DNA of 23,347 nucleotides, from the NCBI GenBank assembly GCA_002492335.1, contig DKYD01000069.1, positions 1 through 23,347 of the forward strand. The letters are read 5' to 3'. Positions 6,922-15,589 of this stretch are shown piece by piece (positions within the stretch are counted from its first letter, which is position 1; every line of letters starts with the position of its first letter). A program made the position numbers and the translations under genes. The notes beneath the pieces were generated by a model. The model made no database searches and had not been told where the DNA came from. It was given only the letters and a program-made list of their open reading frames with translations. Source of the DNA: Lachnospiraceae bacterium UBA7109 (GTDB lineage: Bacteria > Bacillota > Clostridia > Lachnospirales > Lachnospiraceae).

Positions 6922-9270
6922 TTAACCTGCGGTTCTTTCAATATCCAGTACATCCTCCAGCTGACGGAGTCTGGCAATGAGTCTGGACAATTCTTCCCTT
7001 CCATGCACAATAAATCCTGTCTCAATCGTAGCCGTTCCGCTCTTGCTTGTACGGATATTCATTGATTTTACATCTACATTTCCCTCTGTAAAAATACGGG
7101 ATACGTCCATGAGAAGGCCCTGCCTGTCATTGGCATACATTTTAATCTCGGCAAGATACTGGCCGCTGGCATTCTCAACGGTGTCGTTTTCCCATTCAAC
7201 CTCAATGAGTCTCGCCCGTTCTGTCTCTGTCAGGTGAATCATATTGATACAGTCTGTCCGGTGAATCGTCATACCTCTTCCTCTCGTAACAAACCCTACA
7301 ATCTCATCTCCCGGCACCGGATTACAGCATCTGGAGAAACGGACTGCCATATCGTCAATTCCCTTTACCACAATTCCACTCTTTGACTTGGCAATATGCA
7401 CCTTATTCTTCGCAGCCTCCGCCACCTTTTCCAGTACGATTTCATCCGTAATTTCCTGCTTATGGTCTTTGCCATACTCTTCGGCAAGCCGATTTACCAC
7501 CTGTCCTTCCTTTAACCCTCCATGGCCAATCGCCGCCAGCACAGATTCCCAGTCTTTGAATCCGTACTTTCTCTGCACGATCTCCTGATATTTGGACTGC
7601 ATAATATCTGAAAAATTGATTCCCTTTGCCTTACAGTAGGACGCAGTCATCTCCTTGCCTTTTATGATATTATCTTCTTTAAATTCCTTTTTAAACCACT
7701 GGTTAATCTTATTCTTCGCCTGCGTACTCTTCACTATATTTAACCAGTCCCGGCTGGGACCCCTTGAATTCTGTGAAGTCAGAATTTCAATACGATCGCC
7801 ATTTTGTATTTTATAATCAATCGGAACAAGCTTTCCATTTACTCTTGCCCCCACCATTTTATTTCCCACGGCAGTGTGAATTGCATAAGCAAAATCAATC
7901 GGAGTCGAACCATTTGGCAGATTCTTGACGTCCCCCTGTGGAGTGAAGCAGTACACATCCTCCGCAAACAAGTCTAAATCTCCCTTGAGCAGGTTCAAAA
8001 ATTCCCGGTTATCCGACATATCCCGCTGCCATTCCAGGATTTGACGGAGCCAGCTTAGCTTTTCCTCCTCCTGTGCCGCTACATTTTTCTTTCCATCATT
8101 GGATTCTTTGTATTTCCAGTGAGCCGCAATACCATATTCCGCAGTCTTATGCATCTCCTGGGTACGGATCTGAATCTCAAAAGGCTGCCCGACAGAACTC
8201 ATAAGTGTTGTATGCAGCGACTGATACATATTCGGCTTCGGCATCGCAATATAGTCCTTGAAGCGTCCCGGAATCGGTGTATACATTTCATGGATAACGC
8301 CAAGCGCCGCATAGCAGTCTTTCACAGAGTCTACAATAATACGGACCGCAAACAAATCATAAATCTGCTCCACTGTTTTATCCTGGTTCACCATTTTCTT
8401 ATAAATACTGAAGAAATGCTTTACACGTCCATTTACCTCACATTTGATATGCGCGTTTTTCATATGCGCGGACACTTCCTCTACAATCTGCTGAACAAAT
8501 TCTTCCCGCTCTGTCTTTCTTGCGTTAATCTGTTTCACAAGATCAAAGAACACCTCCGGCTGGGAGTATTTCAGTGACAGATCGTCAAGCTCTGTCTTAA
8601 TCTTCGAGATACCAAGCCTCTGCGCGATCGGCGCATAAATATCCATCGTTTCTCTTGCCTTTTCCTTCTGCTTCTCCGGCGTCATAAACTGAAGAGTCCG
8701 CATATTATGCAGACGGTCTGCCAGTTTAATAATAATGACCCGGATATCCTTTGCCATAGCAAGGAACATCTTTCTTAAGTTCTCTGCCTGTACCTCCAAT
8801 TTATCTGAAGAATAGGACAACCTTCCAAGCTTCGTGACGCCGTCAACAAGAAGTGCAACCTCCCTGCCGAACATTTTGCTGATTTCTTCCTCTGTAATCT
8901 CTGTATCCTCTACAACATCATGCAGCATTGCCGCGATAATTGTCTCTTTATCCATCTCCAGGTCTGCAAGAATAATCGCAACCCACAAGGGATGTATGAT
9001 ATAAGGCTCGCCCGACTTACGTACCTGGCTTCCATGTGATTTCCTTGCAAGCTCATATGCCTTATCAATCATGCTTACATCTGTAGATGGATGATATTTC
9101 CGGATACGGGCAATCAACATGTCATAAAGTCTGTCCGGATTTTCATAATCTCCAGGCGCCTTTACCGCATGTCCGTCCACTACATCCAGCCCCTGCGACA
9201 AATCTTCTGTGATCGCCTCCGGAGCAATACGGTCATCCAGTGATTCATACGTTGTAATCTTATCTGACAT
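6922..9270 (-). CDS. relA: Bifunctional (p)ppGpp synthetase/hydrolase Rel
   Basis: This 782-residue stringent-response enzyme makes ppGpp from ATP and GDP/GTP during amino-acid starvation and also degrades it. Domains in order: HD hydrolase (about 55-200, with H117-D118 in 'MLHDVVEDTE' and 'DRLHNMRT' at 185-192), synthetase (about 240-390, with 'RFKDYIAMPKPNMYQS' and 'EIQIRTQEMH..AEYGIAAHW'), TGS (about 440-500), a helical/zinc-finger region with 'SRCCNPVPGDEI', and a C-terminal ACT domain (about 700-780). The intact HD motif and the RFKD (RxKD) loop point to a bifunctional Rel rather than a synthetase-only RelA. It has about 30 extra N-terminal residues. A strong promoter lies just upstream and the ribosome site is GGGAGGAGG. 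It heads a probable six-gene operon with hisS and aspS, linking aminoacylation and its alarm system. Confidence 0.97.
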   Translation of the reverse strand: MSDKITTYESLDDRIAPEAITEDLSQGLDVVDGHAVKAPGDYENPDRLYDMLIARIRKYHPSTDVSMIDKAYELARKSHGSQVRKSGEPYIIHPLWVAIILADLEMDKETIIAAMLHDVVEDTEITEEEISKMFGREVALLVDGVTKLGRLSYSSDKLEVQAENLRKMFLAMAKDIRVIIIKLADRLHNMRTLQFMTPEKQKEKARETMDIYAPIAQRLGISKIKTELDDLSLKYSQPEVFFDLVKQINARKTEREEFVQQIVEEVSAHMKNAHIKCEVNGRVKHFFSIYKKMVNQDKTVEQIYDLFAVRIIVDSVKDCYAALGVIHEMYTPIPGRFKDYIAMPKPNMYQSLHTTLMSSVGQPFEIQIRTQEMHKTAEYGIAAHWKYKESNDGKKNVAAQEEEKLSWLRQILEWQRDMSDNREFLNLLKGDLDLFAEDVYCFTPQGDVKNLPNGSTPIDFAYAIHTAVGNKMVGARVNGKLVPIDYKIQNGDRIEILTSQNSRGPSRDWLNIVKSTQAKNKINQWFKKEFKEDNIIKGKEMTASYCKAKGINFSDIMQSKYQEIVQRKYGFKDWESVLAAIGHGGLKEGQVVNRLAEEYGKDHKQEITDEIVLEKVAEAAKNKVHIAKSKSGIVVKGIDDMAVRFSRCCNPVPGDEIVGFVTRGRGMTIHRTDCINMIHLTETERARLIEVEWENDTVENASGQYLAEIKMYANDRQGLLMDVSRIFTEGNVDVKSMNIRTSKSGTATIETGFIVHGREELSRLIARLRQLEDVLDIERTAG

Positions 9271-9355
9271 ATCATTGCCTCCTCCCTTCTCTCATTCCCG
9301 ATATTTTCCTCTGTTTTAGTTCCCCAGATACACAATAAATAAAAATATATTTTCT

Positions 9356-9384
9356 AGTATAGCATTACTTTGACAAATTTTCAA
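9356..9384 (-). promoter_or_regulatory. Sigma-A promoter of the rel operon
   Basis: On the minus strand, -35 TTGAAA (9379-9384), a 17-bp spacer and -10 TATACT (9356-9361) with TGC directly before it (extended -10). The predicted start is near 9349, giving a leader of about 80 nt. It begins only 7 bp after the recJ stop, in the one sizeable gap (120 bp) between the two genes. I saw no strong hairpin in the leader. Confidence 0.75.
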
Positions 9385-9390
9385 ATAATT

Positions 9391-11106
9391 CTACAGATAA
9401 TGCGTAATTGTAATCTGCCGGCTTTTCCTGCCCATATATTCATTGATCTCCGGATAATAGGTAACAGACAGTTTCCCATTCCTTTCAGCTAACCTGTCTT
9501 GAAATCCCCTGACGTCACCGAAATACAGCGCCTCAAGCTCTACACCGCTTTTATCTCTCACCTGTGCCTTGATTACATTCTGGTTTTTTCCAATGATCCG
9601 TACATTCGAAACCCCCACTTCCCTTCCTGCGAATACCGGCTTCGTATTCCCCTTGCCAAAGGGCTCCAGATACTTTAATTCTTCTACAAAACTCTCTGTC
9701 ACACAGGAAAATGGAAGCTCCATATCTATCACAATTTTTTCTGTCAGTTCTTCCTCTGTAAGTGTACAGTTCTCATTGAGCATGTGCCGGAAAGCCTCTA
9801 CATCCTTTTTTTCGAGAGACACCCCGGCCGCCAGTCTGTGCCCGCCGTATTTTGTCAGAAGCTCTTTGCATCTGCTTAGTTCCTCATACATAGAATATGC
9901 ATCGATGGAACGTCCGGAACCTTTTACTCCACTTTCGGCATCGGTAAGTACAAATACAGGCTTATAATAACGCTCTCTGATTTTCCCGGCCACAATTCCC
10001 GCAAGGCTTTCATGACAATCCGGAAGATAAACAACCAGTACTCTGTCTTCCTTAAGACTTGTCCCTTCTATCATCTGTACCGCCCGCTCTACAGCTGCAA
10101 TCGTCATTTCCTTGCGTCTGTCATTCAGCGCTTTCAAATCACCTGCAAGTGCCTCTGCTTCTCTTTTCGTGCGGGCGAGAAGGAGATTTAGCGCACGCTT
10201 TGCCGTATCCAGCCGTCCTCCCGCATTCAGACATGGACCCAGCACAAACCCGATATGATACGCACTGATATAGTCTGCCTTAAGACCCGTACAGGCAATC
10301 AGAGACTGAAGCCCGGGATTCTTTGTCCTTCCCAGCATGGCAAGGCCTTCTTTTACAAAAATGCGGTTTTCTCCTGTCAGATCCATCACATCGCCTACTG
10401 TAGCTATTGCCACATTTTCAATCAGATAATCCATATCCTCCACATCTCTTCCGGACGCCTCAAGAAGCGCTTCCACAAGCTTATAGGCAACCGCAGCTCC
10501 ACACAATCCTTTAAATGGATACATACAGTCCTCCCTCCTGGGGTCAACCACCGCATCTGCCGGAGGAAGGATATAATTTCTGCCATCCGATTTCTCTTCA
10601 TAAGGAACCTCATGATGATCCGTCACAATAATCGTCATTCCCAGTCCCTTTCCATAAGCGATCTCCTCTGCCGCAGCGATTCCGTTATCACACGTAATGA
10701 TCGTATCTATTCCTTCCCTGTATGCACGATCCACAAGAGAAACATTCAGCCCATACCCATCTTTCATCCGGTCTGGTATATCACTGTCAACCTCTGCTCC
10801 GAGTGTATTTAACCCTTCCAGCAGAATATACGTGGCATTCACTCCATCGATATCATAATCCCCGATAATACGTATCCTCCTGTTTTCTGCTATCTTTTCT
10901 AAAATGATATCCACGGCGCGATCCATATCCTTCATAAGCATTCCGTCATACAAATCAGAAATCGTCCCGCCCAGATATGCTGCAATTGCATCATCACCAA
11001 TAACATTCCTGTTCCGGATTAAAGACGCAAGTCTCGGACTGATCTGATATTTTCTTCCGATTGCCTCAAAATCGGCCCCTTTTCTTAACAGTACCCATTT
11101 CTCCAT
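9391..11106 (-). CDS. recJ: Single-stranded-DNA-specific exonuclease RecJ
   Basis: This DHH-family 5'-3' single-strand exonuclease acts in recombination and base-excision repair. It is 571 residues, near the E. coli length and shorter than Bacillus RecJ, which has an extra C-terminal domain. Visible parts: DHH motif I 'IGDYDIDGVNATYIL', 'TCDNGIA', 'VTDHHEVP', 'VVDPRREDCMYPFKGLCGAAV', 'LGPCLNAGGRLD', a DHHA1 domain with 'GSGRSIDAYSMYEEL' and 'YGGHRLAAGVS', and a C-terminal OB fold with 'FGKGNTKPVF'. In the DHHA1 region the family's usual WH..V.GIVA segment reads 'CHESLAGIVA'. The ATG at 11106 with AAGGGG six bases upstream was preferred over the upstream TTG and ATG. It follows the secDF terminator, so it relies on read-through or an unseen promoter. 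Confidence 0.95.
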   Translation of the reverse strand: MEKWVLLRKGADFEAIGRKYQISPRLASLIRNRNVIGDDAIAAYLGGTISDLYDGMLMKDMDRAVDIILEKIAENRRIRIIGDYDIDGVNATYILLEGLNTLGAEVDSDIPDRMKDGYGLNVSLVDRAYREGIDTIITCDNGIAAAEEIAYGKGLGMTIIVTDHHEVPYEEKSDGRNYILPPADAVVDPRREDCMYPFKGLCGAAVAYKLVEALLEASGRDVEDMDYLIENVAIATVGDVMDLTGENRIFVKEGLAMLGRTKNPGLQSLIACTGLKADYISAYHIGFVLGPCLNAGGRLDTAKRALNLLLARTKREAEALAGDLKALNDRRKEMTIAAVERAVQMIEGTSLKEDRVLVVYLPDCHESLAGIVAGKIRERYYKPVFVLTDAESGVKGSGRSIDAYSMYEELSRCKELLTKYGGHRLAAGVSLEKKDVEAFRHMLNENCTLTEEELTEKIVIDMELPFSCVTESFVEELKYLEPFGKGNTKPVFAGREVGVSNVRIIGKNQNVIKAQVRDKSGVELEALYFGDVRGFQDRLAERNGKLSVTYYPEINEYMGRKSRQITITHYL

Positions 11107-11136
11107 TGCTATCCCCTTCATCGTATAAATCAAAAT

Positions 11137-11169
11137 CAGCCACAGCCATATAAAATATGGCCATGGCTG
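11137..11169 (-). terminator. Intrinsic terminator after secDF
   Basis: A 15-bp stem has arms at 11137-11151 and 11155-11169 with a three-base loop. The two imperfect positions are G-U pairs in the minus-strand RNA but A-C mismatches in plus-strand RNA, so the element is oriented for minus-strand transcripts. Its U-run is short (AUUUUG), so termination may be partial and let some transcription into recJ. Confidence 0.65.
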
Positions 11170-11186
11170 TTATAACTGCCTTATCA

Positions 11187-13433
11187 CTATTTTACAAATT
11201 TTTTCTTCATTACATACCACAGTGCACCGGTAATACATACAGAAGAGTATGCACCACACACAATACCTACCATTAACGGAAGTGCAAATTCTCTGATTGA
11301 GCTTACACCCAGGATATACAGAACTGCAACCATGACAAATGTTGTAAATGAAGTATAAATACTTCTTGTAAGAGTCTGTGTAATACTCTTGTTTACAACA
11401 GCTGCAAGATCCGTTCCTCTTGTCTGATAATGCAGCTCCTCACGGATACGGTCAAAGATAACGATGGTTGCATTAATCGAATAACCAACGATGGTCAGCA
11501 TACATGCAATAAACGTATTACCAAGTGAAATTCTTGCCGCTGCATAAAATGCGAGAACTACCAGCACGTCATGGAGAAGCGCTGTAACTGCGCTTGTTGC
11601 AAACCGGATATCTTTGAACCGGAACCAGATATAAAGCAGCATACAGATTGTTGCAACGATAACTGCAAAAATCGCATCCTGGCGCATCTCGTTACTTACC
11701 GTGGAACCGATATTCTCAGCCGTGATCTTGGATTCATCTACACCAAACTCGTCAACCAGCGCTTTATTCAACGATTCACGTTCATCAAGCTCAAGCGCGA
11801 CTGTCTTAATGATTACCTGATTTGTTCCGGCAACCTTCTGTGTCTGTACATTCGCATCTCCGGTTACTTCTTCCACAACCGGAACGATCTTTTCATCAAT
11901 CTCTTCAATGCTGTAATCTTCATTAAAGGTTACATTTGTAGACGTACCGCCTTCGAATTCAAGGCTGAGTGCAAATGCACCTTTTCCTCTTCCGGCATTC
12001 ACTCCCATAAATACAAATCCAAGAGCAATAACCGCGATCGATATACCAAAGAACAGCTTCTTCTTTGAAAGGAAATCAATCGGCTCACGTTCTTTCTTTA
12101 CTCTGTAATACAGCTTTTCGCTCCGCAGGCCTACTGCATAGAATGCATACACGATCATACGTGTCACAACAAGAGCGGTAAACATGGATACGACGATACC
12201 GATTCCAAGTGTCTGTGCGAACCCCTTAACGGAACCTGATCCCATAAACCACAATACGATAGCCGCAATCAATGTTGTAATATTACCGTCAACAATCGCG
12301 GACAACGCCTTCTGGAAGCCGGTTTTGAGAGCAGTTTTTACGGATTTGCCTTTTGTCATCTCCTCCCTCACACGGGCAAAGATGATAACATTTGCATCCA
12401 CCGCCATACCGATACCAAGGATAATACCTGCAATACCCGGAAGAGTCAGTGTTACTTCAAATGCATTTAATATAAGAATTACAAGTCCTGTATATATGAG
12501 CAGGGCAAGACTGGATGCAAGACCCGGCAGCAAATATACAATTATCATAAACAGGAATACAATGGCAAGACCAATTGCACCTGCGATCAGGCTTGTGTTG
12601 ATTGCCTGTTCTCCAAGCTGTGCTCCTACCACGTTAGAACGCAGCTCCTCAAGCTCCAGCTTCAGACCACCGATACGGATCGTAGATGCGAGCTTGTCCG
12701 CCTCATCAAAAGTCATGCTTCCTGAAATCTCAGCCTGTCCGTTCTCGATTGCACTATTTACATTTGGAACTGTAATAAATGCCCCATCATAGTAAATACC
12801 AATGCTCTGTCCTGCGGCATATGCCGTTCTGGTAGCTTCTGCAAACTTTGTAGTTCCTTCATCTGTAAAAGTGAGAGATACCACATTTTCCTTCTGTCCT
12901 GTCGTCTGATCCTCTCTTGTAGCTGCCTGTGCAGCCTTTACATCATCTCCGCCAAGCACAATGGAGCCATCCTCCTGCAGCTCTTCAATTGTCTTGTTGA
13001 GTTTATAATCTTTCTCCGCATCGCCGGTGGAACTTACCATACTGTAATTATCTGTTCCGTCGCTTCCCTTCTGTGCAATAAAATAAAGGGAACCCGGCTG
13101 TCCAAGTTCATCCAGGATTTCATTCGCATTTGAAACACCCGGAATTTCAATATTGATCCGGTCATCGCCTTCCGGATATACGCTGGACTCTGTACTATAC
13201 TGCTCTACACGCTTCTGAAGCTTGTAAACCGTATCGCTCATCTCTTCTGATGACGGAGTATCACCCTTTACCTGATAAGTAATGCTGACTCCGCCTGCAA
13301 GATCCAGACCAAGTTTAATGTTCTTTGCTGATCCGATATGTGACTTTCCGAATCCAACTGTTGTTGTAAATGCAAGCAGTCCAATTAAAACTACCGTTAC
13401 AACAAGACTAAGTATGCCTCTGCTCTTCTTCAT
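11187..13433 (-). CDS. secDF: Fused protein-export membrane protein SecDF
   Basis: SecD and SecF are joined in one 748-residue chain that helps SecYEG pull proteins across the membrane using the proton gradient. After TM1 (about 8-27) comes the SecD signature 'KLGLDLAGGVSITYQV' (40-55), then the large extracellular P1 region, then a block of five membrane helices (about 275-435) with 'GMAVDANVIIFARVREE'. The SecF half begins near 458 with a helix ('LFFGISIAVIALGFVFMGV'), 'LEFEGGTSTNVTF' and a second five-helix block with 'GYSINATIVIFDRIREEL'. Both halves look complete. It starts 20 bp after scfB with ribosome site AAAGGAAG and is followed by a terminator, so scfB and secDF probably share a transcript. 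The fused form also occurs in Bacillus. Confidence 0.96.
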   Translation of the reverse strand: MKKSRGILSLVVTVVLIGLLAFTTTVGFGKSHIGSAKNIKLGLDLAGGVSITYQVKGDTPSSEEMSDTVYKLQKRVEQYSTESSVYPEGDDRINIEIPGVSNANEILDELGQPGSLYFIAQKGSDGTDNYSMVSSTGDAEKDYKLNKTIEELQEDGSIVLGGDDVKAAQAATREDQTTGQKENVVSLTFTDEGTTKFAEATRTAYAAGQSIGIYYDGAFITVPNVNSAIENGQAEISGSMTFDEADKLASTIRIGGLKLELEELRSNVVGAQLGEQAINTSLIAGAIGLAIVFLFMIIVYLLPGLASSLALLIYTGLVILILNAFEVTLTLPGIAGIILGIGMAVDANVIIFARVREEMTKGKSVKTALKTGFQKALSAIVDGNITTLIAAIVLWFMGSGSVKGFAQTLGIGIVVSMFTALVVTRMIVYAFYAVGLRSEKLYYRVKKEREPIDFLSKKKLFFGISIAVIALGFVFMGVNAGRGKGAFALSLEFEGGTSTNVTFNEDYSIEEIDEKIVPVVEEVTGDANVQTQKVAGTNQVIIKTVALELDERESLNKALVDEFGVDESKITAENIGSTVSNEMRQDAIFAVIVATICMLLYIWFRFKDIRFATSAVTALLHDVLVVLAFYAAARISLGNTFIACMLTIVGYSINATIVIFDRIREELHYQTRGTDLAAVVNKSITQTLTRSIYTSFTTFVMVAVLYILGVSSIREFALPLMVGIVCGAYSSVCITGALWYVMKKKFVK

Positions 13434-13453
13434 TGTAAACTTCCTTTCTTTCT

Positions 13454-14848
13454 CTATCCTTCAGCTAACGCTGCTTTGATCATAATCGCACACTCTACCC
13501 TCTTGCGCTGCATCTCGCACCCGATATCGTATGTATTATGAATCGTGCCGTGAAAATTGTATGAATTTGCCATGCAGCCGCCGCTGCAGTAAAACTTGGC
13601 AAAACAATCTCTGCATTTTTCTTTGGAATACACATTGCAGCTGCGGAAATCATCTGCTATCTCCGGCTTTGTAATTCCCTCGTCCACATTTCCCATAAGG
13701 AATTCTTCCTGTCCGACAAACTGATGACACGGATACAGATCACCCCACGGGGTAACCGCCAGATACTCCGTTCCCGAACCACATCCTGACAAACGCTTCG
13801 CCACACACGGCCCACCGTTTAAGTCTATCATAAAATGAAAGAAATTGAAACCCTTCCCGGCTTTTTTTCTTTCAATCATAATTTTGGCAAGACGGACATA
13901 TTCTCCCATGATGGCAGGCAGATCCTCTTCCCGTATGGCATAGGGATCACTTTCATCACCAACCACCGGTTCTATCGACATCTGTTTGAATCCCAGATCT
14001 GCAAAATGCAGGATATCCTCTGCAAAATCAAGGTTCTCCCTCGTAAATGTTCCCCGGACATAATATTTCTCCTGATTCCTGCTGTCTGCAAGCTTCTGGA
14101 ACTTTGGCACGATCAGGTCATAGCTGCCTTTTCCATTTCGAAACGGCCGCATTCTGTCATTGACTTCCTTTCGTCCGTCAAGACTTAAGACCACATTATC
14201 CATCTCCTGATTCACAAACTCCTGAATCTCGTCATTTAAGAGAACTCCATTTGTCGTCACGGTAAAACGGAAATGCTTGTCATGAATCTTTTCCTGCTCT
14301 CTTCCGTAAGCCACCAGATCTTTCACTGTCTGCCAGTTCATAAGGGGCTCCCCGCCAAAGAAATCGACCTCAAGATTATGCCGGTTTCCGGAATTGGCAA
14401 TCAGAAAATCTAACGCTTTCTTTCCCACTTCATAACTCATAAGAGCCCGGCGTCCGTGATACTCTCCTTCTTCCGCGAAACAATACCTGCAGGCCAGATT
14501 GCAGTCATGGGCAATATGGAGACACAACGCCTTCACAACTGTCTTGCGCTCCTTGACCACTTCAATCATATTTTCAAACATATCCTCTGTAAAAAGCTGT
14601 CCTGTTTCTGTAAGAGCCTGCACATCTGCAAGAGCCTCTTTCAGTTCTTCTTTTTTATATGTATCTCCCAGCTTTTCTTCCAGTATATGAAATGCCTCCG
14701 GCTCACAAAGTGTCTTCTTCGTATGCTTCTCGTTCTGTCCGTTCAATATCTCAATCACATCATAACACAGATCGTCTACAACATGGACAGAGCCGCTGTA
14801 TACATCCAGAACGATATTATATCCATTGTTTTTGTACTGATGAATCAA
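13454..14848 (-). CDS. scfB: SCIFF peptide radical-SAM/SPASM maturase (thioether-forming)
   Basis: This 464-residue maturase modifies the SCIFF peptide encoded just upstream. The radical-SAM motif is C116-C120-C123 ('HDCNLACRYCFAEEG'), which binds the SAM-cleaving 4Fe-4S cluster. The N-terminal ~100 residues form a peptide-recognition-like region, and a C-terminal SPASM/twitch region is rich in cysteine ('LSGCGSGTEYLAVTPWGDLY', 'CHQF', 'CRDCFAKFYCSGGC'), binding auxiliary clusters. Studied homologues (CteB) install a Cys-to-Thr alpha-carbon thioether. The frame has no ATG near its start: the start is a TTG at 14848, supported by GAGGAGG (14856-14862) 7 nt upstream. It lies downstream of the scfA terminator and 20 bp before secDF. 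Identity is firm because of the adjacent precursor. Confidence 0.95.
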   Translation of the reverse strand: MIHQYKNNGYNIVLDVYSGSVHVVDDLCYDVIEILNGQNEKHTKKTLCEPEAFHILEEKLGDTYKKEELKEALADVQALTETGQLFTEDMFENMIEVVKERKTVVKALCLHIAHDCNLACRYCFAEEGEYHGRRALMSYEVGKKALDFLIANSGNRHNLEVDFFGGEPLMNWQTVKDLVAYGREQEKIHDKHFRFTVTTNGVLLNDEIQEFVNQEMDNVVLSLDGRKEVNDRMRPFRNGKGSYDLIVPKFQKLADSRNQEKYYVRGTFTRENLDFAEDILHFADLGFKQMSIEPVVGDESDPYAIREEDLPAIMGEYVRLAKIMIERKKAGKGFNFFHFMIDLNGGPCVAKRLSGCGSGTEYLAVTPWGDLYPCHQFVGQEEFLMGNVDEGITKPEIADDFRSCNVYSKEKCRDCFAKFYCSGGCMANSYNFHGTIHNTYDIGCEMQRKRVECAIMIKAALAEG

Positions 14849-14885
14849 GACCTTTCCTCCTCAAACACATTCTTCTGTAATGCAG

Positions 14886-14914
14886 GAAAAAGCAGCGACC
14901 TTTAAGGCCGCTGC
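14886..14914 (-). terminator. Intrinsic terminator between scfA and scfB
   Basis: A GC-rich hairpin has arms starting GCAGCG (14892) and ending CGCTGC (14914), an 11-position stem with one G-U pair in minus-strand RNA and a very small loop, followed by a run of five U. It lies 30 bp past the scfA stop and 24 bp before the scfB ribosome site. I see no convincing promoter between it and scfB, so scfB expression probably depends on read-through. Confidence 0.75.
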
Positions 14915-14943
14915 CTCTCAAGTATTTACATATGATTTTCAAA

Positions 14944-15087
14944 TTATTTTTTCTGTTCGCAGGTCTGATTTCCTACTGTGCAGGAAGTCTTACATGCTGA
15001 CTGGCAAGATGTCTGACATTCACCGCATCCGCTCTTCTTTACTGTGTTGTTAAGAGTCTGTGTATTTAATGTCTTTACATGCTTCAT
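14944..15087 (-). CDS. scfA: SCIFF six-cysteine ribosomal peptide precursor
   Basis: This 47-residue peptide is too short for most gene finders. It reads MKHVKTLNTQTLNNTVKKSG, then a cysteine-rich half with six cysteines at 21, 24, 28, 32, 36 and 43 ('CGECQTSC', 'ACKTSCTVGNQTC'). This is the 'six cysteines in forty-five' family, near universal in Clostridia, modified by the radical-SAM enzyme encoded next door. In the studied homologue CteA the thioether joins a Cys and a Thr five residues later (Cys32-Thr37 as I recall). The same pair, C32 and T37, exists here. The ribosome site AAGGAGGAG lies 8 nt before the ATG. It has its own strong promoter and its own terminator, so it should be much more abundant than the maturase. 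Its biological role is unknown; no protease or exporter gene adjoins it. Confidence 0.95.
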   Translation of the reverse strand: MKHVKTLNTQTLNNTVKKSGCGECQTSCQSACKTSCTVGNQTCEQKK

Positions 15088-15124
15088 GATAATAACTCCT
15101 CCTTAGATTTACTTAACTCTGCCT

Positions 15125-15153
15125 ATTATATCATCTTATTTCCGGTTTCGCAA
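15125..15153 (-). promoter_or_regulatory. scfA: Strong sigma-A promoter of scfA
   Basis: On the minus strand, -35 TTGCGA (15148-15153), a 17-bp spacer, and a perfect -10 TATAAT (15125-15130) preceded by TGA (extended -10). The predicted start near 15118 gives a leader of about 30 nt. It begins 8 bp before the end of the preceding membrane-protein gene's intergenic boundary, so scfA forms its own transcript. Confidence 0.8.
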
Positions 15154-15160
15154 TCTTTTT

Positions 15161-15535
15161 TCACGAAATCATTCCACCTGCCATTCCGCCGCCTGCGCAC
15201 AGAATGAAGGTGGTCATCAGACTTGACGCATCTCCGTTTATTGTATGATACACTCCGATTGTAATTAACAGAAGAAGTCCAAAGTACAGCACTCCCAGTC
15301 CGATCCCCCACAAGAATTTCCGCACTCCTGTCAGTTTGCCGATAATGATTCCTCCTATAAGTGTAGATACCAGATAAATTGCAATAATCGCTGCCGAGAC
15401 AATCTGCTCATTTAATTCAAACTTATACAAAAGCAGCGTTAATATCAGAAGCAGCGCCCCTGTCACAATATAGGAAGCCAAAAGCGCCTTCAGCATCCAC
15501 ATTCCTTTTATTTCTTTTCGAACTTGTCTTTCCAT
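15161..15535 (-). CDS. Four-helix membrane protein, TIGR04086/YrzE-like family
   Basis: This 124-residue integral membrane protein has a basic start (MERQVRKEIK) and four predicted helices at about 15-37, 44-66, 74-96 and 104-122. Glycine-rich stretches in helix 2 ('STLIGGIIIGKLTG') and helix 4 ('CAGGGMAGGMIS') are conserved marks of this family, whose function is not known. It lies directly upstream of the SCIFF pair and near secDF, a position I recall as common in Clostridia, suggesting a link to the cell envelope or secretion. The ATG at 15535 has GGGAGGG 5 nt upstream; a second ATG five bases earlier is out of frame. A weak candidate promoter (TTGTAT, 16 bp, GATAAG) lies in the 54-bp gap after spoVT. 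Family call is likely; function is open. Confidence 0.75.
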   Translation of the reverse strand: MERQVRKEIKGMWMLKALLASYIVTGALLLILTLLLYKFELNEQIVSAAIIAIYLVSTLIGGIIIGKLTGVRKFLWGIGLGVLYFGLLLLITIGVYHTINGDASSLMTTFILCAGGGMAGGMIS

Positions 15536-15589
15536 TCCATCCCTCCCTTACTTATCACAAGGTATGATGAAAATACAAGTTTTATACCA

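Noticed and set aside
14849..14943. Separate promoter for scfB
   Set aside because: A TTGAAA near the scfA stop has no -10 at 16-18 bp, and nothing better lies between the terminator and the ribosome site.
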